Shown here piece after piece: positions 10,567 to 19,467 of a stretch of 60,127 nucleotides of DNA (positions are counted from its first letter, which is position 1; each line of letters opens with the position of its first letter). The stretch covers positions 1 to 60,127 of the forward strand of contig JACQZQ010000028.1 of assembly GCA_016213785.1 (NCBI GenBank), read 5' to 3'. The notes under the pieces were generated by a model, which did not search any database, was not told where the DNA came from, and was given only the letters and a program-made list of their open reading frames with translations. The translations under genes were made by a program, and so were the position numbers. The stretch is from Acidobacteriota bacterium. GTDB taxonomy: Bacteria > Acidobacteriota > Blastocatellia > Chloracidobacteriales > JADJPF01.

Positions 10567-10606
10567 AAACATAAAATCACATCAGATTATTTACTTAGGT
10601 TGTAGC

Positions 10607-10638
10607 AATAGAGGGCTTTTAGAAAAAAGCCCTCTATT
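10607..10638. terminator. Convergent-gene hairpin
   Basis: A perfect 14-bp inverted repeat (10607-10620 and 10625-10638, loop AGAA) lies between the convergent lnt-like and zincin genes. The stem core is GAGGGCTTTT. It can serve both strands as a bidirectional terminator. Confidence 0.7.
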
Positions 10639-10652
10639 AGAGTCTACTTAAT

Positions 10653-12800
10653 CTATTTTTCTGCCTTTGTTGCAGATAAGTTAATATCAGCTAAAGCCTT
10701 TTTAGTAGCATGAAGTAAGGCTTCTGGCCCAACAGGTAAGCCTGTTCCCTTCTTCATCCACATATCAGGGGTAACTGTACCAACTACAGCCATTCTTTCA
10801 AATTCAGAACCAATATTGCCAGCTTTTTCCATCTGTTCTTCTATTTGAAAAGCAATTAAATGCCCTATTGGATAATCAGGCAAATACATAAACCCATCAA
10901 TCATATGTGAATAAATACCTAATAATACAACATCTTGTTGCTTAAAGACTGGTGCATAATACTTATTCCAAACATCTTTAGCAATTTTAACTGTAGCATC
11001 TTTTAACTGTGCAGGTGTAGCATTTGGGTTGTCATACATCCAATGCCAAACAGTCATATCAACTAAAGCAACCCCAGCAATTTCATAAGTTGCCCAAAAA
11101 TCATTTAGAGTTTTTAAGGCTTGGCTTTGACTATCAGGTTTAGCTAAACCTAAAAGCTCTAAATCATGGCCTTGAAAAACAAAGGCTAAAGCTTCGGTAA
11201 ACGCTGTATTTGGAACACCTTGCAACATATAATGATCAATATTATTAAGTGAGAAAGTCTGCTCAACATTATGTCCCATTTCATGAACTGCAATATTAAA
11301 TCCCTTATAATTCATTCCTGTCTTTTCAATTCTAGTTCGTAAATGAGCTTTTTCTGAACGCATTGCTGCACCCATTGCATGACCTGAACCGCGAGCAGCA
11401 TCTACAACAATATTATTAGCCAAATATTCAGCACGTTCTTTTGTAAAACCAAGTTTCATAAGTAGGTTTGGCATATCTTTTTTATAAGCTTCTGCATTTG
11501 GATAGCGCTTAGACACAATTTCGTCTAGTTGTGTTTCAGTATAAGCACCACGTGGTCTAAAACCGTTATACCAAATATCAAAAGGCTCCAGCGGTCTACC
11601 AAGTCTATTTGATATTAACTTAGCTGTTTCTGCAACTAGCGGAGAAGAAACCACTTGTTCTAACATTGCCTTTACTCTAGCTTCTGGTAGCTCTCGGTTT
11701 TCATCAAAACGTCTTGCAATTAAAGTTGGGGCTGTGGGTGAATAAGGATCAACTTTCCTAGCGGCTTGAAATGTTGATAAAAGCTGTGCATAACGTGTAT
11801 TAGGCTCTGGTGAGTTATTATATTCTGCTACTTTTTTAGCTTTACCATCATTTTCTTTTAACGAAGTAGCTTTAACTTCGTTACTATAAGGATTCCAATC
11901 TGCCCCTGGATTATCAATTACTACAGCAGGAATTGTTTGATTAACAATATGTTCCATTACTCTTTGAATCGTTCGCTGTTTAGCTAAAGAATTTGCACTA
12001 CTATCACTATAATTAGCCTTGATTTCGTCCCTCAAATTCCAATGTGAAAGCAAACGAAGTTTAGCAGGAAAGATTCTTTCACCATTGTCATTAACTAAGT
12101 GATGCATCCAAATATTATATTCAGAAATATAACGCTCACTTTCAGAAGAAGCTTTAGCTATATCTAAATTTACTGATGAAGGAATACGTTTAGAAAACCT
12201 TTGTGCAAGTCGCGCTTCTGCCCATTCACGTCTTGACCATTTCTCTCCATCTCTAAGCCGTTGTTCTAGAGTAGTTAAAGGAAAATTAAGTAATACAGTA
12301 AAAGCTAATTTGTTCTTAAAGAAATCATCTATAACATGTGCTGATGGGTCATAACCTGCAAACATATCATCAAAAGGCATAATTGAGCCTACATCTAAGT
12401 CAGATTGATTACGAAACTCTCTATTAATTTCGTGCATATGTCCGTCAAGTTGTTCTAAATTATTCTCAAATCTTTTAAATAACTGGTCTAGAGTTTCTTT
12501 ATCTCCAGCAAAATTTTCTTTAACAAACTCTTCAAAAACCTCTTTATCTCCATCCTCATCACGCCAAAAACTTGCCACTTGGCTTATACCACGATTTAAG
12601 CGTGTACTTTGCGCCTCACCATATTTAGCAACTAGTTCTTTTTCTAGTTTAGAACTTACTTCTTTTATCCAAGGAAATTGTCTTTCTATTTCTTTAGGAG
12701 AATTCATAGTATTATCCGCTCTTGATATAGTAGTAGATATAGGTAGAGAAAGTGTTGAAGCCAGTAATAAAGCTAGCCCAACTGCTTTTAAGTTTTTCAT
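10653..12800 (-). CDS. Exported HExxH zinc metallopeptidase (M3/M2-like gluzincin)
   Basis: The start at 12800 is chosen because GGAGGC sits five bases upstream; the longer frame needs a TTG. The signal peptide ALLLASTLSLPIS is near the N-terminus. The catalytic zinc site is HEMGH in the C-terminal third, with a probable third ligand Glu in FTEALAF about 25 residues later, the gluzincin pattern. The tail contains HLIAFQIEEQM, like the substrate-binding end of large oligopeptidases (M3, M2, M32 families). At about 715 residues it is the right size for such an oligopeptidase, but the export signal and divergent body leave the family open. Probable role: degradation of peptides outside the inner membrane. 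It stands alone, convergent with the lnt-like gene. Confidence 0.75.
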   Translation of the reverse strand: MKNLKAVGLALLLASTLSLPISTTISRADNTMNSPKEIERQFPWIKEVSSKLEKELVAKYGEAQSTRLNRGISQVASFWRDEDGDKEVFEEFVKENFAGDKETLDQLFKRFENNLEQLDGHMHEINREFRNQSDLDVGSIMPFDDMFAGYDPSAHVIDDFFKNKLAFTVLLNFPLTTLEQRLRDGEKWSRREWAEARLAQRFSKRIPSSVNLDIAKASSESERYISEYNIWMHHLVNDNGERIFPAKLRLLSHWNLRDEIKANYSDSSANSLAKQRTIQRVMEHIVNQTIPAVVIDNPGADWNPYSNEVKATSLKENDGKAKKVAEYNNSPEPNTRYAQLLSTFQAARKVDPYSPTAPTLIARRFDENRELPEARVKAMLEQVVSSPLVAETAKLISNRLGRPLEPFDIWYNGFRPRGAYTETQLDEIVSKRYPNAEAYKKDMPNLLMKLGFTKERAEYLANNIVVDAARGSGHAMGAAMRSEKAHLRTRIEKTGMNYKGFNIAVHEMGHNVEQTFSLNNIDHYMLQGVPNTAFTEALAFVFQGHDLELLGLAKPDSQSQALKTLNDFWATYEIAGVALVDMTVWHWMYDNPNATPAQLKDATVKIAKDVWNKYYAPVFKQQDVVLLGIYSHMIDGFMYLPDYPIGHLIAFQIEEQMEKAGNIGSEFERMAVVGTVTPDMWMKKGTGLPVGPEALLHATKKALADINLSATKAEK

Positions 12801-12865
12801 CTTTGCCTCCAAAAAACCAATTAATAATAATTTTAGATATAAATTAAACAGAAAAATAAGTAGGT

Positions 12866-13267
12866 TTACCTGCTAACTATTAAATTAAAGCTATAAAAAA
12901 CAGGAACACTATATAAAACTGTGCCTAAAATAAACATAACAAAAAAGGCTATAGAGATAGCATTTTTTAAACCAAAAAAGGCTATCTGATAAATAGCTCT
13001 AAAAAACCAAAATAGAGCTATTGTTATAAGTAACACTTGGCCTAAATCTGTTGAAACTAACGCTTTTTGATAAAATATAGATAAAAATGCAAAGAAGAAA
13101 AATATAAAAGTTAGACATAAATTTAATACTTGCATAATTGCAGAATTAATTTCTGATAACTTAGCTAATTGTGTTTTCCACTTAAATATTTTCCAAAAAA
13201 ATAAATGAAAAATTGCAAATGCAAGATTATAAAAAGCTCCTGCTAAAACTAAATCTGAAACTTCCAT
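12866..13267 (-). CDS. Small four-helix membrane protein
   Basis: 133 residues made almost entirely of four hydrophobic helices (about residues 8-28, 45-68, 75-95, 102-128) joined by short charged loops. I recognise no family. The ATG begins one base after the stop codon of the WD40 kinase gene, so the two are very likely co-transcribed and translationally coupled. That suggests, without proving, that it works with the kinase, for instance as a membrane anchor or target. Confidence 0.7.
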   Translation of the reverse strand: MEVSDLVLAGAFYNLAFAIFHLFFWKIFKWKTQLAKLSEINSAIMQVLNLCLTFIFFFFAFLSIFYQKALVSTDLGQVLLITIALFWFFRAIYQIAFFGLKNAISIAFFVMFILGTVLYSVPVFYSFNLIVSR

Positions 13268-13268
13268 T

Positions 13269-15509
13269 TTACAGTTCCTCTAAACCTTCTACATTCCAAA
13301 GCTTAATAATTTGGTCATAGCCTGCTGAAGCTATTTGTTTTTCATCAGGAGAAAAAGCTACTGTTAAAATTGCACTTTCATGAGCCTCAACACTAGTAAC
13401 TGATACACCTGTAGCAGTATCCCAAAGTTTTATTATCCCATCCCAATCACCTGATACAAGGTAATCTCCTCTAGCAGAAAAAGCTATAGTCCTTATAGAA
13501 GCTTCGTGACCTTCTAAAAGCGCTAGCTCTGAGCGACTAGTAACATCCCAAAGTCTTATAGTTGAGTCCTTGCCGCCTGTAGCAACTATCCCATCAACAG
13601 AATTAGCTAGAGTATTTACGCAGTGGTTAGGACAAGAAATCGTTCCTACTAAAGATTTTTTATTTATATCCCAAATCTTTATAGTTTCATCTACACCACC
13701 AGAAATCACAAAGTTACCATCATGAGAAAATTCTAGGTCTTCTACTAGGCGTATATGCCCTTCAAAAACAGCCTGTCTTTCTTTAGAAGAAATATCCCAA
13801 AGCTCTATATTTGCATCATTAGCTAAAACTAGTAGTTTATTGTTAGGAGAAAAAGCTACTGAGCGAAGCGACCCTTGATATTTATCAAAACTAGCAATTT
13901 CCTTTTCACTTGCTATATCCCAAATTTTTACAGAACCATCAGAGCTAGTTGAGGCCAACATTTTTCCATTTGGTGAAACGGCTAAAGCATTAACTGCAAG
14001 CTCATGCCCATGTAAAGCACCTCTAACCCTTTTTTTCTTTAAGTCCCAAATCTTTATAGCTCCATCTGAACTACAAGAAATTAAATATTTACCATCAGGT
14101 GTGTAACTAACAGCTTTAACAACATGCTCATGCCCTTGTAGCGTAGCAATTTCCTGTAATTTAATTTCATTGCTGTAACTATTTGTAGTGTGTACTAGTA
14201 GTTCACTTGCTTCTAAATCTAAATCACTAATTCTACTTAACTCTGCTCTTTCGTCTTCTAATAAAGGAGAGGTATTTTCATCTAATATAATTGGGATCTG
14301 GGTTACTTGTTCTATAGTTATTGAAAGTGGGTTATCTTCTGAAAGAAACTCTGTTGTAGGTGCTCCTAAATCTATATTCTCCTTTGGCTCTTCAATAATA
14401 CGATTATCTAAAATACGATTATCTAAAATAGTCTCTGCCTTACGTGAAACTCTTAAAGACTCTTCATTAGGTAGGGCTTTTATATCCCTAGGAGTAATGC
14501 TTTTAGAGATTGGTCGCGGAGGAAGTGGGGGTAATGGGACTTTTGCAAGTTCAGGGCTTGGAAAGAGATTTTGTGGTTTAGCCCCTGCAACAGCCTTTTC
14601 AAGCTCCAAGTATAATTGCATAACAGTTTGTTGGCGAGTATGTCGGCTTTTAGTTAAAGCCTTCATTATTACTTCTTCTATTTCAGGTTTTATATCACGA
14701 CGTATTAAGCTTATACGTCTTGGGGGATCAATTGCATGTTGAATAATCACGGCAGAGGGTGTTGGAGCATCAAAAGGAACTTGGCCTGCAAGCATTTCAT
14801 AAAGCATTACACCTAAGCTATAAACATCAGAACGTGTATCTAATTCCTCTCCCTTACATTGTTCTGGTGACATATAATGAGGAGTTCCCATCACAAGCCC
14901 AGGCCCAGTTAAACTAAGAGCTTTACCAGACTTTTCCTTTAATTTTGCAATTCCAAAATCTACTACTTTAATTAACTCTTGCCCCATTTCTGAAGATTCT
15001 AAAATAATATTATCTGGTTTTAGATCTCTATGTATAACCTCTGCATTATGAGCAGCCTGGACAGCTTCACAAACAGGTTTTAATATATCTAAGCTTCGTT
15101 TAGGTGAAATAATCCCTAATTTTTCTATCTCATCTCTTAAAGAACGTCCATTAAGAAGTTCCATAGCTAGATAGGCGCGACCATTTTCTAAAACACCAAA
15201 ATCATAAATAGTAATTACACTTGGATGATTAAGACGTGCTGCTGCCCTAGCTTCACGGCGAAAACGCTCTAGAGTTTCATTGCTTGAAACATAATCTGGT
15301 AAAACTACTTTTAGAGCAACTACTCTATCTAGCTCTAAATGTGTAGCACGATAAACCGCCCCCATACCGCCTTGGCCGATTAAAGCATCAATTCTATATT
15401 TATCTACTAAACGTTGACCAGGAAAGGCTTCTATTAAAAAAATCCTATCTCTTACACAACGATCATCAACATCTTCATAACAAGCTTTACAAATAGGACA
15501 GTATTTCAT
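13269..15509 (-). CDS. Serine/threonine kinase with zinc ribbon and WD40 propeller
   Basis: 746 residues. The N-terminus has a treble-Cys mini-ribbon (CPICKACYEDVDDRC). The kinase domain follows at about residues 35-300, with IGQGGMGAVY, ALKVV, HRDLKPDN, DFGIAKL and GTPHYMSPEQ all present, so it should be active. A proline-rich, disordered linker (about 320-455) contains a 5-residue duplication ILDNR. Seven WD40 repeats (about 465-746) then close one propeller, each ending in IKIWD or IKLWD. No membrane helix is visible. Zinc-ribbon kinases of this layout are common in Acidobacteriota. The WD40 propeller probably recruits substrates. It is transcribed just ahead of the four-helix membrane protein, with a one-base gap. 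Confidence 0.9.
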   Translation of the reverse strand: MKYCPICKACYEDVDDRCVRDRIFLIEAFPGQRLVDKYRIDALIGQGGMGAVYRATHLELDRVVALKVVLPDYVSSNETLERFRREARAAARLNHPSVITIYDFGVLENGRAYLAMELLNGRSLRDEIEKLGIISPKRSLDILKPVCEAVQAAHNAEVIHRDLKPDNIILESSEMGQELIKVVDFGIAKLKEKSGKALSLTGPGLVMGTPHYMSPEQCKGEELDTRSDVYSLGVMLYEMLAGQVPFDAPTPSAVIIQHAIDPPRRISLIRRDIKPEIEEVIMKALTKSRHTRQQTVMQLYLELEKAVAGAKPQNLFPSPELAKVPLPPLPPRPISKSITPRDIKALPNEESLRVSRKAETILDNRILDNRIIEEPKENIDLGAPTTEFLSEDNPLSITIEQVTQIPIILDENTSPLLEDERAELSRISDLDLEASELLVHTTNSYSNEIKLQEIATLQGHEHVVKAVSYTPDGKYLISCSSDGAIKIWDLKKKRVRGALHGHELAVNALAVSPNGKMLASTSSDGSVKIWDIASEKEIASFDKYQGSLRSVAFSPNNKLLVLANDANIELWDISSKERQAVFEGHIRLVEDLEFSHDGNFVISGGVDETIKIWDINKKSLVGTISCPNHCVNTLANSVDGIVATGGKDSTIRLWDVTSRSELALLEGHEASIRTIAFSARGDYLVSGDWDGIIKLWDTATGVSVTSVEAHESAILTVAFSPDEKQIASAGYDQIIKLWNVEGLEEL

Positions 15510-15671
15510 TTCTTGAACACCAAAATTTTACTGGAAGTAATTAAGATTTGGCTTAGTTTATCATAGGTTACTTTGTTAGAATAACTTTTTTATTCACTTA
15601 CCATTACACGAAATCCCTCTATTAAGCGCTAAAATAAAATAAAAAATTAATAAATTTTTCTCTTTTTTGGA

Positions 15672-15701
15672 TTGACATAGTTAAATTCCCTATTGTATTT
15701 T
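15672..15701 (+). promoter_or_regulatory. Candidate sigma70-type promoter for the PilZ gene
   Basis: TTGACA at 15672-15677, an 18-base spacer and TATTTT at 15696-15701. The predicted start lies about 75 bases before the PilZ ATG. The -35 is perfect and the -10 is only four of six. Confidence 0.4.
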
Positions 15702-15780
15702 CTAGTTTTCCGCAAAATAGCCCCAATAAATAATCAAAAGCAAAATACGAGAAGACACTTAGTAGTAAAGTAGTAGGGTT

Positions 15781-16128
15781 ATGACAAAATCAGTTTCTAA
15801 ACAAGCGCGGTTACACTCTCGCATTAGAGTAAATATACTTGTGCAAGTTAGTACAATAGATGTTGCAGGAAAAAATATACTTGCGCCTGCCACTATTATT
15901 AATGTTAGTCGTGGAGGAGCAGCTATACAATTACCTATTGAAACTGCCTTTGATAGTCTAGTAAAAATTCATTGGCAAGATCAAAAAGGTACTCATGAAG
16001 CCGCAGCCCTACCCCGTTGGAAATACCCTTGTGGGGATAATTTATGGCGTGTTGGACTAGAAAGCACTGATGATAGAAACCTTTGGTCTAATCTAGTTTA
16101 TTTTGCTTGTAAATCGCGTGGTTGCTAA
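15781..16128 (+). CDS. Single-domain PilZ protein (probable c-di-GMP receptor)
   Basis: 115 residues, a whole PilZ domain and nothing else. The c-di-GMP-binding signatures are visible: RLHSR (RxxxR) at about residues 10-14 and NVSRGG (the D/NxSxxG motif) at about residue 41. PilZ proteins bind cyclic-di-GMP and pass the signal to a partner, often in motility, pili or exopolysaccharide control. It stands alone on its own transcript. An HD-GYP protein, which may degrade the same messenger, is encoded at 33055-35010, but no diguanylate cyclase is seen in the window. Confidence 0.85.
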   Translation: MTKSVSKQARLHSRIRVNILVQVSTIDVAGKNILAPATIINVSRGGAAIQLPIETAFDSLVKIHWQDQKGTHEAAALPRWKYPCGDNLWRVGLESTDDRNLWSNLVYFACKSRGC

Positions 16129-16415
16129 AAATCTTTGCTAAAAACTTAAGAGACATTTCTTATAGTAGTTTCTATAGCCGCCCTACTTATGTAAGTAAGA
16201 TTATATTTAACTTTAACTATTATCCTATAACACATTAAAACCCTTTCTATTTCCTCTAAAATAGTAAAAATTTTAGAACTTTAACTCAACTTAAAGGTTT
16301 AACTAACTACATTCTTAACTAAACCACTAACATGGCTTTTTCCCTTGAGAAGAAAAGTTATAGAATGGCCGCTTACCTTTTACTTAAAATTTTAATTATC
16401 TAGGAAATAGAGAGA

Positions 16416-19325
16416 ATGTCTCTCAATAAAGACTCAAAATTTATTTTAGCTATTTATATTCAAATTGTGCTATGCCTATTCTTAGCATTAGCTTATGGTT
16501 TTTTATCTCCATATTATTTACCAGCAGCAAAATCCATCGAACTCCAACAACCTAAAATCTCAGACAAATTAGTTTTAGTTTTAATGGATGGAATGAGAAA
16601 AGATTTTGCCTTTGATCCTAAGCTAATGCCTAATACCTACCGCTTATCTCAAGAAGGTGCTTCAGGCGTTTCTAAGACTAGTAGTTTTCCTTTAACTATT
16701 GCTGCAATGCGTGCTCTAGGCAGCGGAGTCCCTTATTCAGCTAGAGATATTCTCTATAATTATCAAAGAGTTAAAACCGTTACTAAAACTGATAAAGGTA
16801 AAGTTCGACTTACCAATAAACATGGACTAGATGAAAATGTTGATTCTATTTTTCAAGAAGCTTATAAAAAAGGTCGTAAGATAGTTCTTTCTGGTGATGA
16901 CATTTGGATAAACTGTTATGGTTCAACAATTAGTGAAGCTATCTTGGCTAAAGCAGATGCCGATACTCCTCATGGAACTACCGATGATAGCGACGTTCAC
17001 CAGGGAGCTTTAAGCTTTTTAGCAGAACCTGATTTTGATATCTTAATTATTCACTATCAAAGTCTAGATCGCACAGGTCATAATAATACACCTTTAAGCG
17101 GCAAATACCGCAAAAAAGCCTTAGAAGTTGATCGCTATATAGGCGAGTTAGAAGAAAAACTACCACCTAATACAACCCTATTTATTTTTTCTGATCATGG
17201 TCAAAGTGATGAAGGCTGGCATGGAAAATTAGATAATCCCCCTCCAATAGTTACCGAACCCCCCTTTATTTTCGCCAAGCATAAAATTGCTAAGGTACAA
17301 AACCTATTAGTTGAGCAAATGGACTTAGCACCAACTTTAGCTTTCCTACTTGGAATACCAATCCCTGCACAATCTGAAGGAATCACCATCGATAAAATAT
17401 TTGACCTATCTGAAAAAGAAAAAGCCGATCTCTTACTAGCAAATCTTAAAGCACGCACTAATTATATAAACCAGCTAGAAACAGCAGCCAAAATTAAACT
17501 TAAACTTCCTACTAGCCAAGCTCAGAATCTTTATCAAGAAGGAAATTTTTCTCAAACAATAAATGTTGCAAAAACACAACTAAAGCAAATAAATGATTTA
17601 GTAGAACTAAGCCTTAAGTTTAATATCAAGCCTTTTATTAAAGCCTATTTACTTTTTTCCCTATTAACATTTTTACTCTTAATTTTTACGTCAAGTATAG
17701 AAAATATACCTTGGCTAGGCTTAACTACTATTTTCTCAAGCATCTTGGGCTTTGGTCTAATAGCAAGCATTTTTCTTTTTCAAACAAGCGATCCATTAGA
17801 AATAGCTGGTAATTTTCTTAGTATTGTTTTCTTGGAGCTAATTTTATTAAGCCTATATTTAATCTATCAATTAGCTCTAAATAAAGACTCTTTTAGCTTT
17901 ACTTTCGCAGCTAAACATTTATTTACCCTACTTGCTTTAGCCATAGGGATGCTTTTTATTATCCTACCTAATACACTAGGTAGTTTATATATAGCTATAA
18001 CTCTAGCTATTATAGTATTTTTTGTTTATAACTATAAAAAATATTACTTATTTAGATTTTTACTTCCTCTTGCAATATTAATATTTTCTAGTCTTACTTG
18101 GCTCTTAAATCAACCCTTCTTTTTAGAAAGCAAATTACTAAAAACTACTAGTATTATATTAGTGGGGGTATTTGTTGCGATTTCTTTTAAGTCTTTTAAC
18201 AGCTTTTTTAGAGTTATTTCTATTGCTATTGGTATATTTTCTGCTTCTTTAAATTTATTTCATATAACTTCAAAAGTAGAAAGCGTTTACATCCTACTTT
18301 TTTTAAGCATATGTTTATTTATGATTAATTTAGCAGTTAAAGAAGAGAAGTTTGTTTGGCCCCTACTCTTAACCTTTCTTCTAGTTCAATTCCCTATCTA
18401 TTCTGCTTTACCTATAGTTAAAGTTTTTGGTTTATCTAATATTTTTATAGTAATAAGTTTTATAATAATAACTGGACTTTTTTATTATATTTATCATCAT
18501 TTTATTTTAAGCAATAACCTAACTATTTTAACAAGAAACGAGTTAATTTCTTTAACGCTCCCTCATTTAGCTTTAGTTTTAGCTTTTCTTGGTAGGGTTT
18601 TAACTCGTAATCCTATCCGCAACGAATTGGGTAAATTTTCTTTTCTTTTCCTAATAATTAGCCTTGTAAGCTATTTTATTTTCCCTCTTAGAAAAGAACA
18701 TAGATCTTACTTACTATATATTTGTATTTTAGCTTTATCTGTTACAACTTTTGAGCCATTACAAATACTCCTAGTAATTTCAGTGATCTTTTTTCAAATT
18801 TGGTTTACCAAAAAGTTTGCTAGCCAAATCTATAACCATTCTATATCATTAATAGTTATTTACTTAGCAATTAGTTTTATTACTTATTATAATGCCTATG
18901 GGAATCTTTCTTTAAGCTCATTTTTTGAAGAAGGGCGCTACCCAATATTAGGTGCACAAATAACAGATTATTCTTATTGGAATTTAACTATAATAATTTC
19001 TTTTTTAGTCTCAAAGTTAGTTATAGTAGAAAGCATAGGCTTACTAGTGCTTACAGAATCAGCTAAAGAGATTAATAGTTTTGCTCGTTTAATTGCAGGT
19101 ATTTTTTCCTTAGCAATAGCTCTTTTAGTTACAGTAGTTTATTTTTCTTACTCACCTGGCAACCAGCAGTTTCTATCTAACATCTCCTCAAGTCTGTTAT
19201 TCATTGGCATTAAGCTAGTAGTTTTTTTTCTTGCTTTACTACTAATTAACTTAACAAAAATCTCATTTAAAGAGTTAAACAGCGAGCAGGAAATAACTGC
19301 ACAAGGAGCAAACCTAGTGGCTTGA
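16416..19325 (+). CDS. Alkaline-phosphatase-superfamily membrane enzyme, GPI-ethanolamine-phosphate-transferase-like
   Basis: 969 residues. One N-terminal membrane helix (about 8-32) leads into a periplasmic alkaline-phosphatase-fold domain (about 50-340). It has the metal ligand Asp58 in LMDGMRKDF, the nucleophile candidate Thr94 in SFPLT, then IHYQSLDRTGH and FSDHGQSDEGWHG supplying the remaining Asp/His ligands. The rest (about 395-950) is a polytopic region of a dozen or more helices. This architecture and the MDGMRKD / LDRTGH signatures match eukaryotic PIG-N/PIG-O/PIG-G ethanolamine phosphate transferases far better than the five-helix bacterial EptA type. Likely reaction: transfer of a phospho-alcohol from a phospholipid to a lipid or glycan outside the inner membrane. 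The acceptor is unknown. It precedes surface and sugar-precursor genes on the same strand. Confidence 0.75.
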   Translation: MSLNKDSKFILAIYIQIVLCLFLALAYGFLSPYYLPAAKSIELQQPKISDKLVLVLMDGMRKDFAFDPKLMPNTYRLSQEGASGVSKTSSFPLTIAAMRALGSGVPYSARDILYNYQRVKTVTKTDKGKVRLTNKHGLDENVDSIFQEAYKKGRKIVLSGDDIWINCYGSTISEAILAKADADTPHGTTDDSDVHQGALSFLAEPDFDILIIHYQSLDRTGHNNTPLSGKYRKKALEVDRYIGELEEKLPPNTTLFIFSDHGQSDEGWHGKLDNPPPIVTEPPFIFAKHKIAKVQNLLVEQMDLAPTLAFLLGIPIPAQSEGITIDKIFDLSEKEKADLLLANLKARTNYINQLETAAKIKLKLPTSQAQNLYQEGNFSQTINVAKTQLKQINDLVELSLKFNIKPFIKAYLLFSLLTFLLLIFTSSIENIPWLGLTTIFSSILGFGLIASIFLFQTSDPLEIAGNFLSIVFLELILLSLYLIYQLALNKDSFSFTFAAKHLFTLLALAIGMLFIILPNTLGSLYIAITLAIIVFFVYNYKKYYLFRFLLPLAILIFSSLTWLLNQPFFLESKLLKTTSIILVGVFVAISFKSFNSFFRVISIAIGIFSASLNLFHITSKVESVYILLFLSICLFMINLAVKEEKFVWPLLLTFLLVQFPIYSALPIVKVFGLSNIFIVISFIIITGLFYYIYHHFILSNNLTILTRNELISLTLPHLALVLAFLGRVLTRNPIRNELGKFSFLFLIISLVSYFIFPLRKEHRSYLLYICILALSVTTFEPLQILLVISVIFFQIWFTKKFASQIYNHSISLIVIYLAISFITYYNAYGNLSLSSFFEEGRYPILGAQITDYSYWNLTIIISFLVSKLVIVESIGLLVLTESAKEINSFARLIAGIFSLAIALLVTVVYFSYSPGNQQFLSNISSSLLFIGIKLVVFFLALLLINLTKISFKELNSEQEITAQGANLVA

Positions 19326-19467
19326 AGATAGGCTTCTAAGTTTGTTAAACTAGTGATTTCTTATTTTAATATCTGGATATTCTCTACTTAAACATTCTCC
19401 TAAGCTAAACTAAAAGTTTCAAGGCTTTAGGATTTAAGATTGTAATATTAAGGAAGGTTATAAACGT

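Noticed and set aside
14188-14742. A 184-codon open frame antisense to the WD40 kinase
   Set aside because: It lies wholly inside a gene with clear kinase motifs, has a Ser/Lys-biased composition typical of a mirror frame, no ribosome site and no recognisable domain.
16332-16350. TGGCTTTTTCCCTTGAG upstream of the membrane phospho-transferase gene as a sigma54 promoter
   Set aside because: The -12 GC dinucleotide is absent at the required spacing.
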